A DNA stretch of 10,454 bases from Oscillospiraceae bacterium. GTDB lineage: Bacteria > Bacillota > Clostridia > Oscillospirales > Acutalibacteraceae. How positions within the stretch are numbered: the stretch's first letter is position 1; each line of letters opens with the position of its first letter. Below are positions 1-9,828 of the stretch, one piece after another. The notes under the pieces are model-generated. The model did not search any database. It was not told the origin of the DNA and saw only the letters and a list, made by a program, of their open reading frames with translations. A program made the position numbers and the translations under genes. The stretch is taken from assembly GCA_003514385.1 (NCBI GenBank), contig DOQR01000007.1, positions 210,928 to 221,381 on the forward strand, read 5' to 3'.

Positions 1-5
1 CGCCT

Positions 6-54
6 GCAAAAGAAAAGCAAAACCTACCCATGAGAAACCGTGGGTAGGCTTTGC
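6..54 (-). terminator. Intrinsic terminator of lacZ
   Basis: Just past the lacZ stop codon (94-96) the minus strand forms a hairpin. The outer arms at 17-21 and 50-54 pair over 5 bp, there is one mismatch, and the inner arms at 23-30 and 41-48 (CCTACCCA/TGGGTAGG) pair over 8 bp around a 10-base loop. In the minus direction it is followed by a T-rich run at about 6-20. Stem plus T tract on the lacZ strand make this a Rho-independent terminator. Confidence 0.85.
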
Positions 55-93
55 AAATTCGGAACATCCATTAAAATGTGATGCTTGATTTTA

Positions 94-3244
<3,151 letters not shown>

Positions 3245-3258
3245 GAACGCAAAAGTAT

Positions 3259-3296
3259 AAAAACGGCGTGCGCCGCCTTTTTGTGCTTCGCACGCC
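3259..3296 (-). terminator. Intrinsic terminator of the ComEA-like/mutase unit
   Basis: The minus strand downstream of the mutase stop has arms GGCGTGCG (3289-3296) and CGCACGCC (3265-3272), 8 bp without mismatch around 16 bases, followed by five T (3259-3263). A smaller alternative stem CGGC/GCCG lies next to the T tract. It separates the mutase from lacZ. Confidence 0.8.
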
Positions 3297-3303
3297 TTCA
3301 GCC

Positions 3304-4788
3304 TCAGTTCAGCTTGTCGTATGCTTTCAAAAATTCAGTCACATCGGCGAGCATTTTTTCCGTGCCGCCCGCGGTGTTGCTCTCGAGATTCAAAACGAGA
3401 ATCGGGTCATGCACGCTCATGCGCAGCAGGAACCATCCGTCGCCGTTATTTTTGTCAGTATTTATTCTGATGCCCTCGTAGTTTATCTTCTCCGTCTGCC
3501 AGCCGTCGCGCTCTTCGGCGAGCGCTTTCAGGTCGGCTATAACTTTTTCGCCGTATGGCTTGAAATCTTCAAGGTCTATCTTGAACCTGCGCTCAAGCTC
3601 CTCCGCCGGCTCTTCAAGGTCGGAGATAAAGCTCTCGAGGCTGCCGCCGCTCTTTTTGAGCAGAGCCGCTTTTATAATGAGCTTCGTGACGAGATACGCG
3701 CCGTCATCGAGATAGTAATTCTCCCTGAACGCGGCATGGCCGGAGGTCTCAATCGCAAGCGGGCAGTCGATGCCCTCTTTATTGAGTTCTATTTGCTTGT
3801 TGATAACATTTTTATAGCCGCGCTTGAATCTGATATGCTTGCCGCCGTGTGCCTCGATGAACTTCGTGAGTCCTGCGGAGGTTACGGAGTCGGTAACTAT
3901 AACCGCGCCCGGTTCGTTTTCAAGTATAACAGCCGATATCATGGCGACAAGGCGGTTGCGGTTGAGTTCTCTTCCGTCCGAGAGAATACAGCCCGCTCTG
4001 TCAACATCGGTATCAAACACAATGCCGAAGTCGGCGTTCGTCTGCTTAACCCGCTCGGCGGCGCTGTCTATCATCACAGTAGATTCAGGGTTCGGCACAT
4101 ATACGGGGAAGTTGCCGTCCGGCTCGAGATTCATGCTCGGCAAGACATCGGCGCCAAGAGGAGCGAGGACTTCGGAAGCGTAGAATCCGCCCGCGCCGTT
4201 TCCGGCGTCTACCATTATTCTCATACCCGCAAGAGGTTTGTCGGCCTCGTCCACGCCGATGCCTTTGCAGATAAGCGAGCGCAGGTGCGCGGCATACTGC
4301 TTCATATGGTCACACGCAGTTATTTTGGCAGGCTCATCGCCGAGTTCGATATCCTCGGCTTTTTCAAGTATGTAAGCGATATCGGGCGAATCGAGTCCGC
4401 CGTCGACGGTGAAAAATTTAAGTCCGTTTCTATCGCCCGGATGGTGGCTCGCAGTCATCTGAACGGAGCCGTCACAGGGCAGATCGAGCACAGCCATAAA
4501 CATGGCGGGAGTTGAGCTGAGCGAGCAGTCAATTATATTGACCCCGCGCAGAGCGAGTCCCTTGACGACCGCCGCGCTTATACGCCCGGCCGAAAGGCGC
4601 GGGTCGTGGCCAATGGCAACGGTAAGCTTATCCACCGATTTGCCCGTCTTTTCGCTGAGGAAATCAGCAAACGCCGCGCTCGCCTTTGAGATGAACTCAT
4701 CACTCATATAGAGCGGCTCGTCGCCGTTTCCGATGCCTATTCCGCGGATATCCGTTCCGCTCTTGAACTTTTTATAGATGCCTGTCAT
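3304..4788 (-). CDS. Phosphoglucomutase/phosphomannomutase family protein
   Basis: This is an alpha-D-phosphohexomutase, moving phosphate between the 1 and 6 positions of a hexose such as glucose or mannose in the cytoplasm. The 494 residues show the four expected elements: the phosphoserine loop TASHHPGDRNGLKFF with Ser114; the metal loop DTDVDR (259-264), whose three Asp bind magnesium; the sugar-binding loop ETSGH (347-351); and a C-terminal phosphate site GWFLLRMSVHDP (451-462). The start FKSGTDIRG and the TASH-x-P-x-x-RNGLKFF form match a subfamily also known from plant plastids. Glucose or mannose preference cannot be read from sequence. A GGGAGGA site precedes the ATG. It lies 25 bases after the ComEA-like gene and probably shares its promoter; a terminator follows. 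Its link with the sugar genes is plausible, since galactose use ends in glucose 1-phosphate, but this is inference. Confidence 0.92.
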   Translation of the reverse strand: MTGIYKKFKSGTDIRGIGIGNGDEPLYMSDEFISKASAAFADFLSEKTGKSVDKLTVAIGHDPRLSAGRISAAVVKGLALRGVNIIDCSLSSTPAMFMAVLDLPCDGSVQMTASHHPGDRNGLKFFTVDGGLDSPDIAYILEKAEDIELGDEPAKITACDHMKQYAAHLRSLICKGIGVDEADKPLAGMRIMVDAGNGAGGFYASEVLAPLGADVLPSMNLEPDGNFPVYVPNPESTVMIDSAAERVKQTNADFGIVFDTDVDRAGCILSDGRELNRNRLVAMISAVILENEPGAVIVTDSVTSAGLTKFIEAHGGKHIRFKRGYKNVINKQIELNKEGIDCPLAIETSGHAAFRENYYLDDGAYLVTKLIIKAALLKKSGGSLESFISDLEEPAEELERRFKIDLEDFKPYGEKVIADLKALAEERDGWQTEKINYEGIRINTDKNNGDGWFLLRMSVHDPILVLNLESNTAGGTEKMLADVTEFLKAYDKLN

Positions 4789-4813
4789 ATCCGTTCCTCC
4801 CGTTTCTTCTGCG

Positions 4814-5146
4814 TCATTCGGCGCAGATATCGTTTTTGATTTTGCCGTAGGTCTTTTCGCCTATCCCATCGACATTCGTTATCTCCCACGGATAGATAAA
4901 CTCTCCGTGTTCTTCACGGTAGCCAACAATATTTTCGGCTTTCTTCTCTCCGATGCCGTCGAGCGCGGTCAGCTCTTCTTCGTCGGCGGAGTTTATGTCT
5001 ATTCCGCCGCCGTGCGAAGAAGTATATTGAATTATACTCCCGGCGCGACCCGGAGAGAACCGCAGGGCAAATGCCGCAGATATTGCGACAGCGAGCAGAA
5101 TGAACGCGGACGCCGCAAGCAGAATTTCGTTTTTCGATCTGCTCAC
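4814..5146 (-). CDS. ComEA-like helix-hairpin-helix membrane-anchored protein
   Basis: A protein of 110 residues with one membrane segment at about 8-29 and a C-terminal double helix-hairpin-helix DNA-binding domain. The second part follows the ComEA pattern: INSADEEELTALDGIGEKK (51-69), YREEHGEF (76-83), then the second hairpin VDGIGEKTYGKI (92-103). ComEA binds incoming double-stranded DNA at the outer membrane face during natural transformation. This protein lacks the SLBB domain that usually lies between membrane anchor and hairpins in ComEA, so it is a short form whose role in DNA uptake is unproven. The GTG at 5146 is preferred because GGAGGTG (5153-5159) lies 6 bases upstream; the GTG at 5155 is part of that ribosome binding site. 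The mutase gene follows after 25 bases. No comEC or other competence gene is in the window. Confidence 0.8.
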   Translation of the reverse strand: MSRSKNEILLAASAFILLAVAISAAFALRFSPGRAGSIIQYTSSHGGGIDINSADEEELTALDGIGEKKAENIVGYREEHGEFIYPWEITNVDGIGEKTYGKIKNDICAE

Positions 5147-5176
5147 AGCGTCCACCTCCGGTAAATTATTGAATTT

Positions 5177-5205
5177 ATTGTAACATATGGAAGGCGGGAT
5201 TTCAA
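5177..5205 (-). promoter_or_regulatory. Probable promoter of the ComEA-like/mutase unit
   Basis: Minus-strand boxes TTGAAA (-35, 5200-5205) and TACAAT (-10, 5177-5182) are 17 bases apart, each five of six to consensus. The gap 5156-5212 holds no hairpin, so read-through from the sialidase-like gene into this unit is also possible. Confidence 0.65.
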
Positions 5206-5212
5206 CCGATTA

Positions 5213-6454
5213 TTATTTCAAAAATCCCACCAACTCATCCGTGTCGCGCGGGTTGATGCGTTTGGAGATTATATATGTCTTGTCGCTGCCGTCCGCGTTT
5301 TTCTCGCCGAAGCGGCCGTAGGACGAGGTGACTGCCGTGCCGTCGGGAAGCACGACATTGCCGCAATAGGCAGTGTCGGCGTTCGCTTCTATTTCGGGCT
5401 CGGTCTGACCGTCGAGATAAGTGTGAGCTATCTTGATTCGATAGTCGCCCTCGGTGCCGTTTTTCAGGTCGTCGTAGCTGCCTATCCACGCTATCCAGCC
5501 CTCGCTGTACCAGTCGCCGTTGTCGGAATGGAACTTCACTTTTTCCGGGTCGCGCTCTATCGAGCGAAAGGTTATAAACAGCCTGCCGTCTTTCAGATAG
5601 TCCGCCTTGTGGCGCTCGCCGTTGAGAGCCGCGGGGGCATGGACGGGTTCCGACCATGTTTTGCCCTCGTCGCGCGAAAACGAGATAAGTGAATTTTCCT
5701 TCTTCGTGTTCGAGCGCGAGATGAGGCAGAGCTCGTCGCCCTCTCCCCTGTCGCTTCGTATGACTTCGACCTCGCACATATTCGAACGCAGTTCTATATC
5801 TCTGTGGGCGGCGAAATATTTCTCCGGCTCGCTCCACTGCACGCGCCCGTCGGGGGTGAAGCTGAGGATGGTTTTGTAGTTATAGAAATCGCCGTCGTGG
5901 AAGAAGCCCATCCATTTGTCGACAAATTTGCCGTTCTCCTTGAGCCTTGTCAGCGACGCCATGGCGACTATCGGAATAAGCTCATAGCCGTCGGCTCGCG
6001 AATAAAATGTTTCAAACTCGCTCCATGTTTCGCCCTCGTCGCAGGAGACGGAGCAGTTGAAGCCGCCGGGAGTATCCATTCCGGGCCACTTGGAGTTGGC
6101 GGAAATGAGAATCAATTTATCCGGCGTGCCGTCCGAAAATTCGAGGCGGTAGACAGTCGGTGTCTCGAGCGATTTTTTCCACGACTCCGGCGGAGAGGCT
6201 ATATTTTTTGTGTAGCTGCGCCCGCCGTCCGCGCTTATTTTATTGAGAACGGCGCCCTTGCCGTGGCCGTGGGGATATACAGTAAGAATATCGCCGTTTT
6301 TGAGCAGGACGGAGTCGGGGTGGCCGAGATAGCTTTCGCTGTCGTCGACCACGGTCTGTTCGTAGAGATAAGCGTATTTTTTCGCTGTATTCTCCGGCTT
6401 CACGCTCAAATCGAGCTGAGGGACGGTATAATTTTTGCCGATAAAATCATTCAT
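5213..6454 (-). CDS. Sialidase-like BNR/Asp-box beta-propeller protein
   Basis: A 413-residue protein of the six-bladed sialidase fold. Three Asp boxes are visible: SADGGRSY (74-81, final Trp replaced by Tyr), SCDEGETW (137-144) and SRDEGKTW (260-267). The N-terminal blade has LGHPDSVLL (43-51) and YPHGHGKG (60-67) where GH33 sialidases carry the FRIP motif with a catalytic-triad arginine. Other conserved-looking stretches are DGRLFITFRSIERD (289-302) and WIAWIGSYDD (320-329). Related proteins are often labelled exo-alpha-sialidase, but the missing FRIP arginine makes sialic acid cleavage uncertain; the substrate may be another sugar. There is no signal peptide, so it is probably cytoplasmic. 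The ATG follows the alpha-galactosidase stop by 4 bases and its ribosome site GGAG (6462-6465) lies inside that gene, so translation is probably coupled. It ends with two TAA codons and no clear terminator. Confidence 0.85.
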   Translation of the reverse strand: MNDFIGKNYTVPQLDLSVKPENTAKKYAYLYEQTVVDDSESYLGHPDSVLLKNGDILTVYPHGHGKGAVLNKISADGGRSYTKNIASPPESWKKSLETPTVYRLEFSDGTPDKLILISANSKWPGMDTPGGFNCSVSCDEGETWSEFETFYSRADGYELIPIVAMASLTRLKENGKFVDKWMGFFHDGDFYNYKTILSFTPDGRVQWSEPEKYFAAHRDIELRSNMCEVEVIRSDRGEGDELCLISRSNTKKENSLISFSRDEGKTWSEPVHAPAALNGERHKADYLKDGRLFITFRSIERDPEKVKFHSDNGDWYSEGWIAWIGSYDDLKNGTEGDYRIKIAHTYLDGQTEPEIEANADTAYCGNVVLPDGTAVTSSYGRFGEKNADGSDKTYIISKRINPRDTDELVGFLK

Positions 6455-6458
6455 AGTT

Positions 6459-8201
6459 TTACTCCGCTATCGCTCTTATTCTGAACGCCTTGACGCCGTG
6501 GGGCTCGACAAATGCGCTGAGTGTTGTGTTGATGACGGAAGTCTCCTTTGTCCACAGGTCATATACCTCATATTCCTGCGCGAGCGGAGTGGTTATATAC
6601 GAGCGGCAGACGATATCGTCCATGCGGTGCTCAAAATATCTCGTGTCGCTGCCCTTGTTGAAGAAGCAGACCGCGACATCGCCGTTTTCAAGCGGCTTTA
6701 TGAGCGTATCGGCTATGATAGTCGTCTTTATTCTTCTGCACTGCTCGCCGAGCGAATCCTGATCGATAGCTATCATATCTCTGTCGGTGAGTATTTTCAG
6801 CGTCTCGTTCTCCGTGTCGGCAGTGCCGTCCTCGCGGATAAATTCACGCACATCGTTGCCGAGAATGAGCGGAGCCGCCATGAAGCACCAGAGGGTGAAA
6901 TGGCTGCGGTTCTCTTCTGCGGTCAAATCGCCGTTGCCGACCTCGAGCATATCCGGGTCGTTCCAGTTGCCCTTGCCGGAATACTTGAAGAGATTGACAT
7001 TGACTTCGTATATGCCGAGAACCGACTTCCAGTTTGCCTGGATATCGGGCGTTGTGCGCCAAAGGTTGCCTGCCGCCGCGCCCCAGCGCCACGAAAGGTT
7101 TCTGCCCCACTCGCAGATGGAATAGACTATCGGGCGCTCCTCGGTGCCGTTTCTATCGGCATATTCGGAGGTTGCACGCATGAGCTCTCTGCCCATCTTC
7201 GCATACTGGATAGCCGCGCTGTCCTGTCTCGAAGCGACGGGGTTTTCAAGCTTGATTGTGTTCGAGCCCGCTTCGAGGGTTATTTTAACCTGATGTCTGC
7301 CGTCGGCAGTGGAGCCCTTGGTCGGCGGGACGGTGGTAGTATACTTATCCTCGCCGTTGACGGTGACTTCGAGATATTTGAAGCTGTTGCTCTTCTTTCT
7401 GATTCCGAGAGTCAGGGAATATTCGCCAGCCTCCGGGACTTCAACAGTGAACACCGCCGAGCCTCTGTGGGCGGAGAGACCGGAGATATATCTGCCGGAA
7501 TCAAGGCGCTCGTCCTCCATTATCTTCGCGTCGCCGAAAAGAGCCGCATCGTCTGCGGGAATAGTAGTCTCGAAAGAGCCGTCGGCATTGGAGACGCAGA
7601 TATATTCAATATAGGGCGCACGCATCGGGATAGGCACATTGTGGCAGAAGTCATATTTAAAATATTCAACTCCCCACTCGGCAAACGTGTCCGCATCTAT
7701 AGCTTCATTGCCGAGGCTCGCGGGCAGATCCTCGCAGGTAAGCGATCCGTTGGAGGAATATATGCCGAGCTTGAGTCCGAGTTCGTTTATGCTCTTCACA
7801 AGCGCGGGTATGCCGCTCGGGAAGTTTGCAAAATCGCCCTGGAGTCTGCCGTTCTCGTCGCGCATGGAGGACTGCCAGCAGTCGTCGAGATTGACATACT
7901 GATATCCCGCGTCCGCGAGTCCGCTCGCCTTCATGGCTTCGGCTGTTTCGAGAATAAGCTTCTCGTCGATTCTGTTTCTGAAAGTGTTCCAGCTCGACCA
8001 GCCCATCGGCGGGGTCAGAGCCGTGCCGTTTGAATATTTTTCATCGGTCGGGAAAGTGAGCTTGACGCTGTTAATCGCGTTTTTCGCCATATCCTCCGCC
8101 TCGTTTTTATCGGGCAGAATGTTCGGCGCAAACTTCTTGACTACCGCATATGCTCCCGCGGCGACGCCTGCGAGGGCAGTCAGTTTGAATATCGATCCCA
8201 T
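6459..8201 (-). CDS. Alpha-galactosidase, GH27, with internal CBM-like insert
   Basis: A retaining glycosidase removing terminal alpha-galactose (melibiose, raffinose-type sugars, alpha-galactosyl glycans). GH27 landmarks run in order: PPMGWSSWNTF (64-74), NLDDCW with D106/D107 binding galactose, LGIYSSNG, KYDFC with nucleophile D184, CEW with E364, WRTTPDI with R382 and acid/base D386, and NWNDPDML (412-419). E364 matches the residue that marks alpha-galactosidases; human alpha-N-acetylgalactosaminidase has Ser there. About 140 residues (190-330) inserted between D184 and the next barrel helix resemble a CBM6/CBM35 beta-sandwich, with VFTVEVPEAGEYSLTL and VKITLEAGSNTIKL. Residues 1-60 are an extra N-terminal part with a hydrophobic stretch (4-21), then a charged helix; it could be a membrane anchor or an uncleaved signal. 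The ATG has AAAGGA 9 bases upstream. First gene of a two-gene unit with the sialidase-like gene. Confidence 0.93.
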   Translation of the reverse strand: MGSIFKLTALAGVAAGAYAVVKKFAPNILPDKNEAEDMAKNAINSVKLTFPTDEKYSNGTALTPPMGWSSWNTFRNRIDEKLILETAEAMKASGLADAGYQYVNLDDCWQSSMRDENGRLQGDFANFPSGIPALVKSINELGLKLGIYSSNGSLTCEDLPASLGNEAIDADTFAEWGVEYFKYDFCHNVPIPMRAPYIEYICVSNADGSFETTIPADDAALFGDAKIMEDERLDSGRYISGLSAHRGSAVFTVEVPEAGEYSLTLGIRKKSNSFKYLEVTVNGEDKYTTTVPPTKGSTADGRHQVKITLEAGSNTIKLENPVASRQDSAAIQYAKMGRELMRATSEYADRNGTEERPIVYSICEWGRNLSWRWGAAAGNLWRTTPDIQANWKSVLGIYEVNVNLFKYSGKGNWNDPDMLEVGNGDLTAEENRSHFTLWCFMAAPLILGNDVREFIREDGTADTENETLKILTDRDMIAIDQDSLGEQCRRIKTTIIADTLIKPLENGDVAVCFFNKGSDTRYFEHRMDDIVCRSYITTPLAQEYEVYDLWTKETSVINTTLSAFVEPHGVKAFRIRAIAE

Positions 8202-8222
8202 GAATATCAGTCCTTTCGGTTT

Positions 8223-8271
8223 AAAAACAAAAATCCACTTCTGCGAGGTTGTAAACCCGGCAAAACTGTGG
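8223..8271 (-). terminator. Intrinsic terminator in the alpha-galactosidase leader (candidate attenuator)
   Basis: The minus-strand RNA can form CCAC/GUGG (8268-8271 with 8235-8238), then UUUUGC/GCAGAA (8260-8265 with 8239-8244), a C-C mismatch, and GGGUU/AACCU (8254-8258 with 8246-8250) around a 3-base loop: 15 pairs with one 2-base bulge. The arms are followed by AUUUUUGUUUUU (8234-8223). Two pairs are G-U and would be mismatches in the plus-strand RNA, so the structure belongs to the minus strand. It stands between promoter and start codon of the alpha-galactosidase gene, with no minus-strand gene just upstream to end, so it probably controls entry into the operon. Confidence 0.6.
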
Positions 8272-8272
8272 T

Positions 8273-8301
8273 ATTATTTAGTTGAACAAAAGACATTTCA
8301 A
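8273..8301 (-). promoter_or_regulatory. Proximal candidate promoter (P2) of the alpha-galactosidase gene
   Basis: Minus-strand TTGAAA (-35, 8296-8301) and AATAAT (-10, 8273-8278) are separated by 17 bases, each five of six to consensus. The start point would be near 8266, inside the 5' arm of the leader terminator, so RNA from here would lack the CCAC arm. The -35 box sits in the centre of an inverted repeat. Confidence 0.5.
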
Positions 8302-8311
8302 GATTGTCTTT
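8289..8311. promoter_or_regulatory. Inverted repeat, candidate operator of the alpha-galactosidase unit
   Basis: AAAGACA (8289-8295) and TGTCTTT (8305-8311) are exact reverse complements separated by 9 bases. The repeat encloses the -35 box of P2 and lies just downstream of the -10 box of P1, so a protein bound here could block both. It could instead fold as a 7-bp stem in RNA from P1. No regulator gene is visible nearby. Confidence 0.45.
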
Positions 8312-8319
8312 CATATAGA

Positions 8320-8347
8320 AATATATCATATATACGCTTTTTGTCAA
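8320..8347 (-). promoter_or_regulatory. Distal candidate promoter (P1) of the alpha-galactosidase gene
   Basis: Minus-strand TTGACA (-35, perfect consensus, 8342-8347) and TATATT (-10, five of six, 8320-8325) are 16 bases apart. Transcription from near 8313 would give a leader of about 110 bases containing the inverted repeat and the complete terminator hairpin. The divergent peptidase gene must also be transcribed out of 8202-8375, but I see no convincing plus-strand promoter there; the best is TTGTCT (8304-8309) with a weak CATATA 17 bases on. Confidence 0.55.
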
Positions 8348-8375
8348 GGCAAAACGCGAAGATACGGAGGAAAAC

Positions 8376-9473
8376 ATGAGCACACAGAGACTTGTTAAAA
8401 CATTCTGCGACCTTGTTTCAACAGGCAGCGAAACGGGTCACGAGCTCGCATTCTGCATAGAACTCGAAAAGGCGCTTATCGAGGCGGGCTTCGAGGTTGA
8501 GCGCGACGAAGAGGCCGGCAAGAAGTGCGGCTCGGACGGATTCAACATATACGGCTATCTCCCCGGCGAGGGCGAGAGCGTACTGCTCTCCTGCCACACC
8601 GACACCGTCACTCCCGGCGCGGCGGTCACGCCCGTTGAGCGCGACGGAGTTATATATTCTGACGGCACGACAATTCTCGGCTCGGACGACAAGTCCGGCA
8701 TAGCGGAGATAATCGAGGCTGTCACAAGGCTCAAAGAAAATGGGGAAAAGAACAGACCTGTTGAAGTTCTGTTTTCCCTCTCGGAAGAAGTCGGCATGCT
8801 CGGCTCGCGCTATGCGGACTACGGCAAGATAAAGAGCAAGACAGCTCTTGTGCTCGACGGCGAGGACATCGGCGAAATAGTCAACTCCGCCGCGGCGAAT
8901 ATAGTTATGTCGATAAGCTTCTTCGGCAAGAAGGCGCACGCCGGCGTATGCCCCGAGAACGGCATCCATGCGCTCAAGGCCGCCGCATATGCGGTCGCAA
9001 ACATCCCCGTGGGTCATGTTGACGAGATAAGCGTGCAGAACATCAGCAATTTCGTCTCCGAGGGTCCGACCAATATCGTAGCGGACAAAGCGTCGTTTGA
9101 CATGGAGTTCCGCTCATACGACGAGGACACGGTTCAGAAGCACATCGCCGACGCGCTCGCGGTCATGAAAGAGGCATGCGAGAAGTTCGGAACCACATTT
9201 GAATATGACAGCGAACGCCACTCCGGCGCGTTCACCGTTGACCCCGAGTCGCAGTTCATAAAAGATGTTTTTGCGGCATACGAGGCGGCGGGCATACGCC
9301 CGTATCTCTCCAAGACGCTCGGCGGCTGCGACGCTTCAAACATTGCACTGCACGACATTGCCGTTGTCAACATCGGCACGGGTATGCGCGACGTTCACAC
9401 GACGGCAGAGAACATCTCGATAAAAGACATGGAGGACAGCACGCGCTTCCTCTGCGAACTGCTCAAGGCATAA
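8376..9473 (+). CDS. M20 family metallopeptidase, PepT-like
   Basis: A cytoplasmic two-zinc aminopeptidase of the M20 family, close to the peptidase T-like group; it probably trims small peptides, though some M20 members act on other amides. All metal ligands can be placed: H74 and D76 in SCHTDTVTPG, bridging D104 in LGSDDKSG, catalytic E137 with E138 in SLSEEVG, D161 in LVLDGE, and H341 in VHTTAENI. The lid or dimerisation domain lies at about 175-290 and includes KKAHAG (185-190), and GGCDASN (316-322) is the usual substrate-side motif. The length of 365 residues suits the family. The ATG has GGAGG 5 bases upstream (8366-8370). It is divergent from the alpha-galactosidase unit and is followed after 27 bases by darA, probably on one transcript. 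Confidence 0.93.
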   Translation: MSTQRLVKTFCDLVSTGSETGHELAFCIELEKALIEAGFEVERDEEAGKKCGSDGFNIYGYLPGEGESVLLSCHTDTVTPGAAVTPVERDGVIYSDGTTILGSDDKSGIAEIIEAVTRLKENGEKNRPVEVLFSLSEEVGMLGSRYADYGKIKSKTALVLDGEDIGEIVNSAAANIVMSISFFGKKAHAGVCPENGIHALKAAAYAVANIPVGHVDEISVQNISNFVSEGPTNIVADKASFDMEFRSYDEDTVQKHIADALAVMKEACEKFGTTFEYDSERHSGAFTVDPESQFIKDVFAAYEAAGIRPYLSKTLGGCDASNIALHDIAVVNIGTGMRDVHTTAENISIKDMEDSTRFLCELLKA

Positions 9474-9500
9474 ACAGTACCCCCGAAAGGAGCTTTTGAT

Positions 9501-9785
9501 ATGAAACTTATAACAGCAGTTATCGGCAAAAAGGACCTCAACCCCATCTGCGACGCACTCAGGGAAGCGGGATATTCATTCACGAAGATCCCGACCTCCG
9601 GCGGATTTCTGCGCAGCAGCAACATGACTCTGCTCATCGGCGTTGACGACGACAAGCTCGCTCATGCGGTCGAGCTGATAAACAACAACTGCAAGACCCG
9701 CACCGAGCAAGCTGAGGACAAGAAAGTCAAGGTCGGCGGCGCAACTCTGTTCGTGACAGATGTTGAGCGGTTTGAGAAGATGTAA
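9501..9785 (+). CDS. darA: Cyclic-di-AMP receptor, DarA/PstA family (PII-like)
   Basis: A small PII-like trimeric protein that binds the second messenger cyclic di-AMP. The first 65 residues follow DarA closely: MKLITAVIGKKD, then the binding segment SGGFLRSSNMTLLIGV (33-48). T28, F36, N41 and G47 stand at the same numbers as ligand-contact residues I recall for the family. The C-terminal strand VGGATLFVTDVERFEKM (78-94) is also typical. At 94 residues it is shorter than the usual about 109: the loop between NCKTRTE and KVGGATLF, the B-loop region, is about 15 residues shorter than in B. subtilis DarA as I recall it. AAAGGAG (9486-9492) lies 8 bases before the ATG. It follows the M20 gene and is closed by a strong terminator. 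The downstream partner of this receptor family is poorly known. Confidence 0.93.
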   Translation: MKLITAVIGKKDLNPICDALREAGYSFTKIPTSGGFLRSSNMTLLIGVDDDKLAHAVELINNNCKTRTEQAEDKKVKVGGATLFVTDVERFEKM

Positions 9786-9828
9786 AAAACAATAAGCCGC
9801 CCGGATACCGGCGGCTGCGAAAGAAACG

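Noticed and set aside
3268..4515. A 415-codon open frame on the plus strand opposite the mutase
   Set aside because: Antisense shadow; it begins inside the mutase terminator hairpin and has no coding signature of its own.
5147..5155. GTG at 5155 as start of the ComEA-like gene
   Set aside because: This GTG is the end of the GGAGGTG ribosome binding site itself; the GTG at 5146 has correct spacing.
6435..8033. A 532-codon open frame on the plus strand opposite the alpha-galactosidase
   Set aside because: Same reasoning: it is antisense to a gene with every GH27 catalytic motif and has no recognisable domain.
9795..9816. AGCCGCC/GGCGGCT hairpin after darA as a plus-strand terminator
   Set aside because: The stem is good but no T tract follows on the plus strand; the next hairpin at 9829-9861 is the functional candidate.
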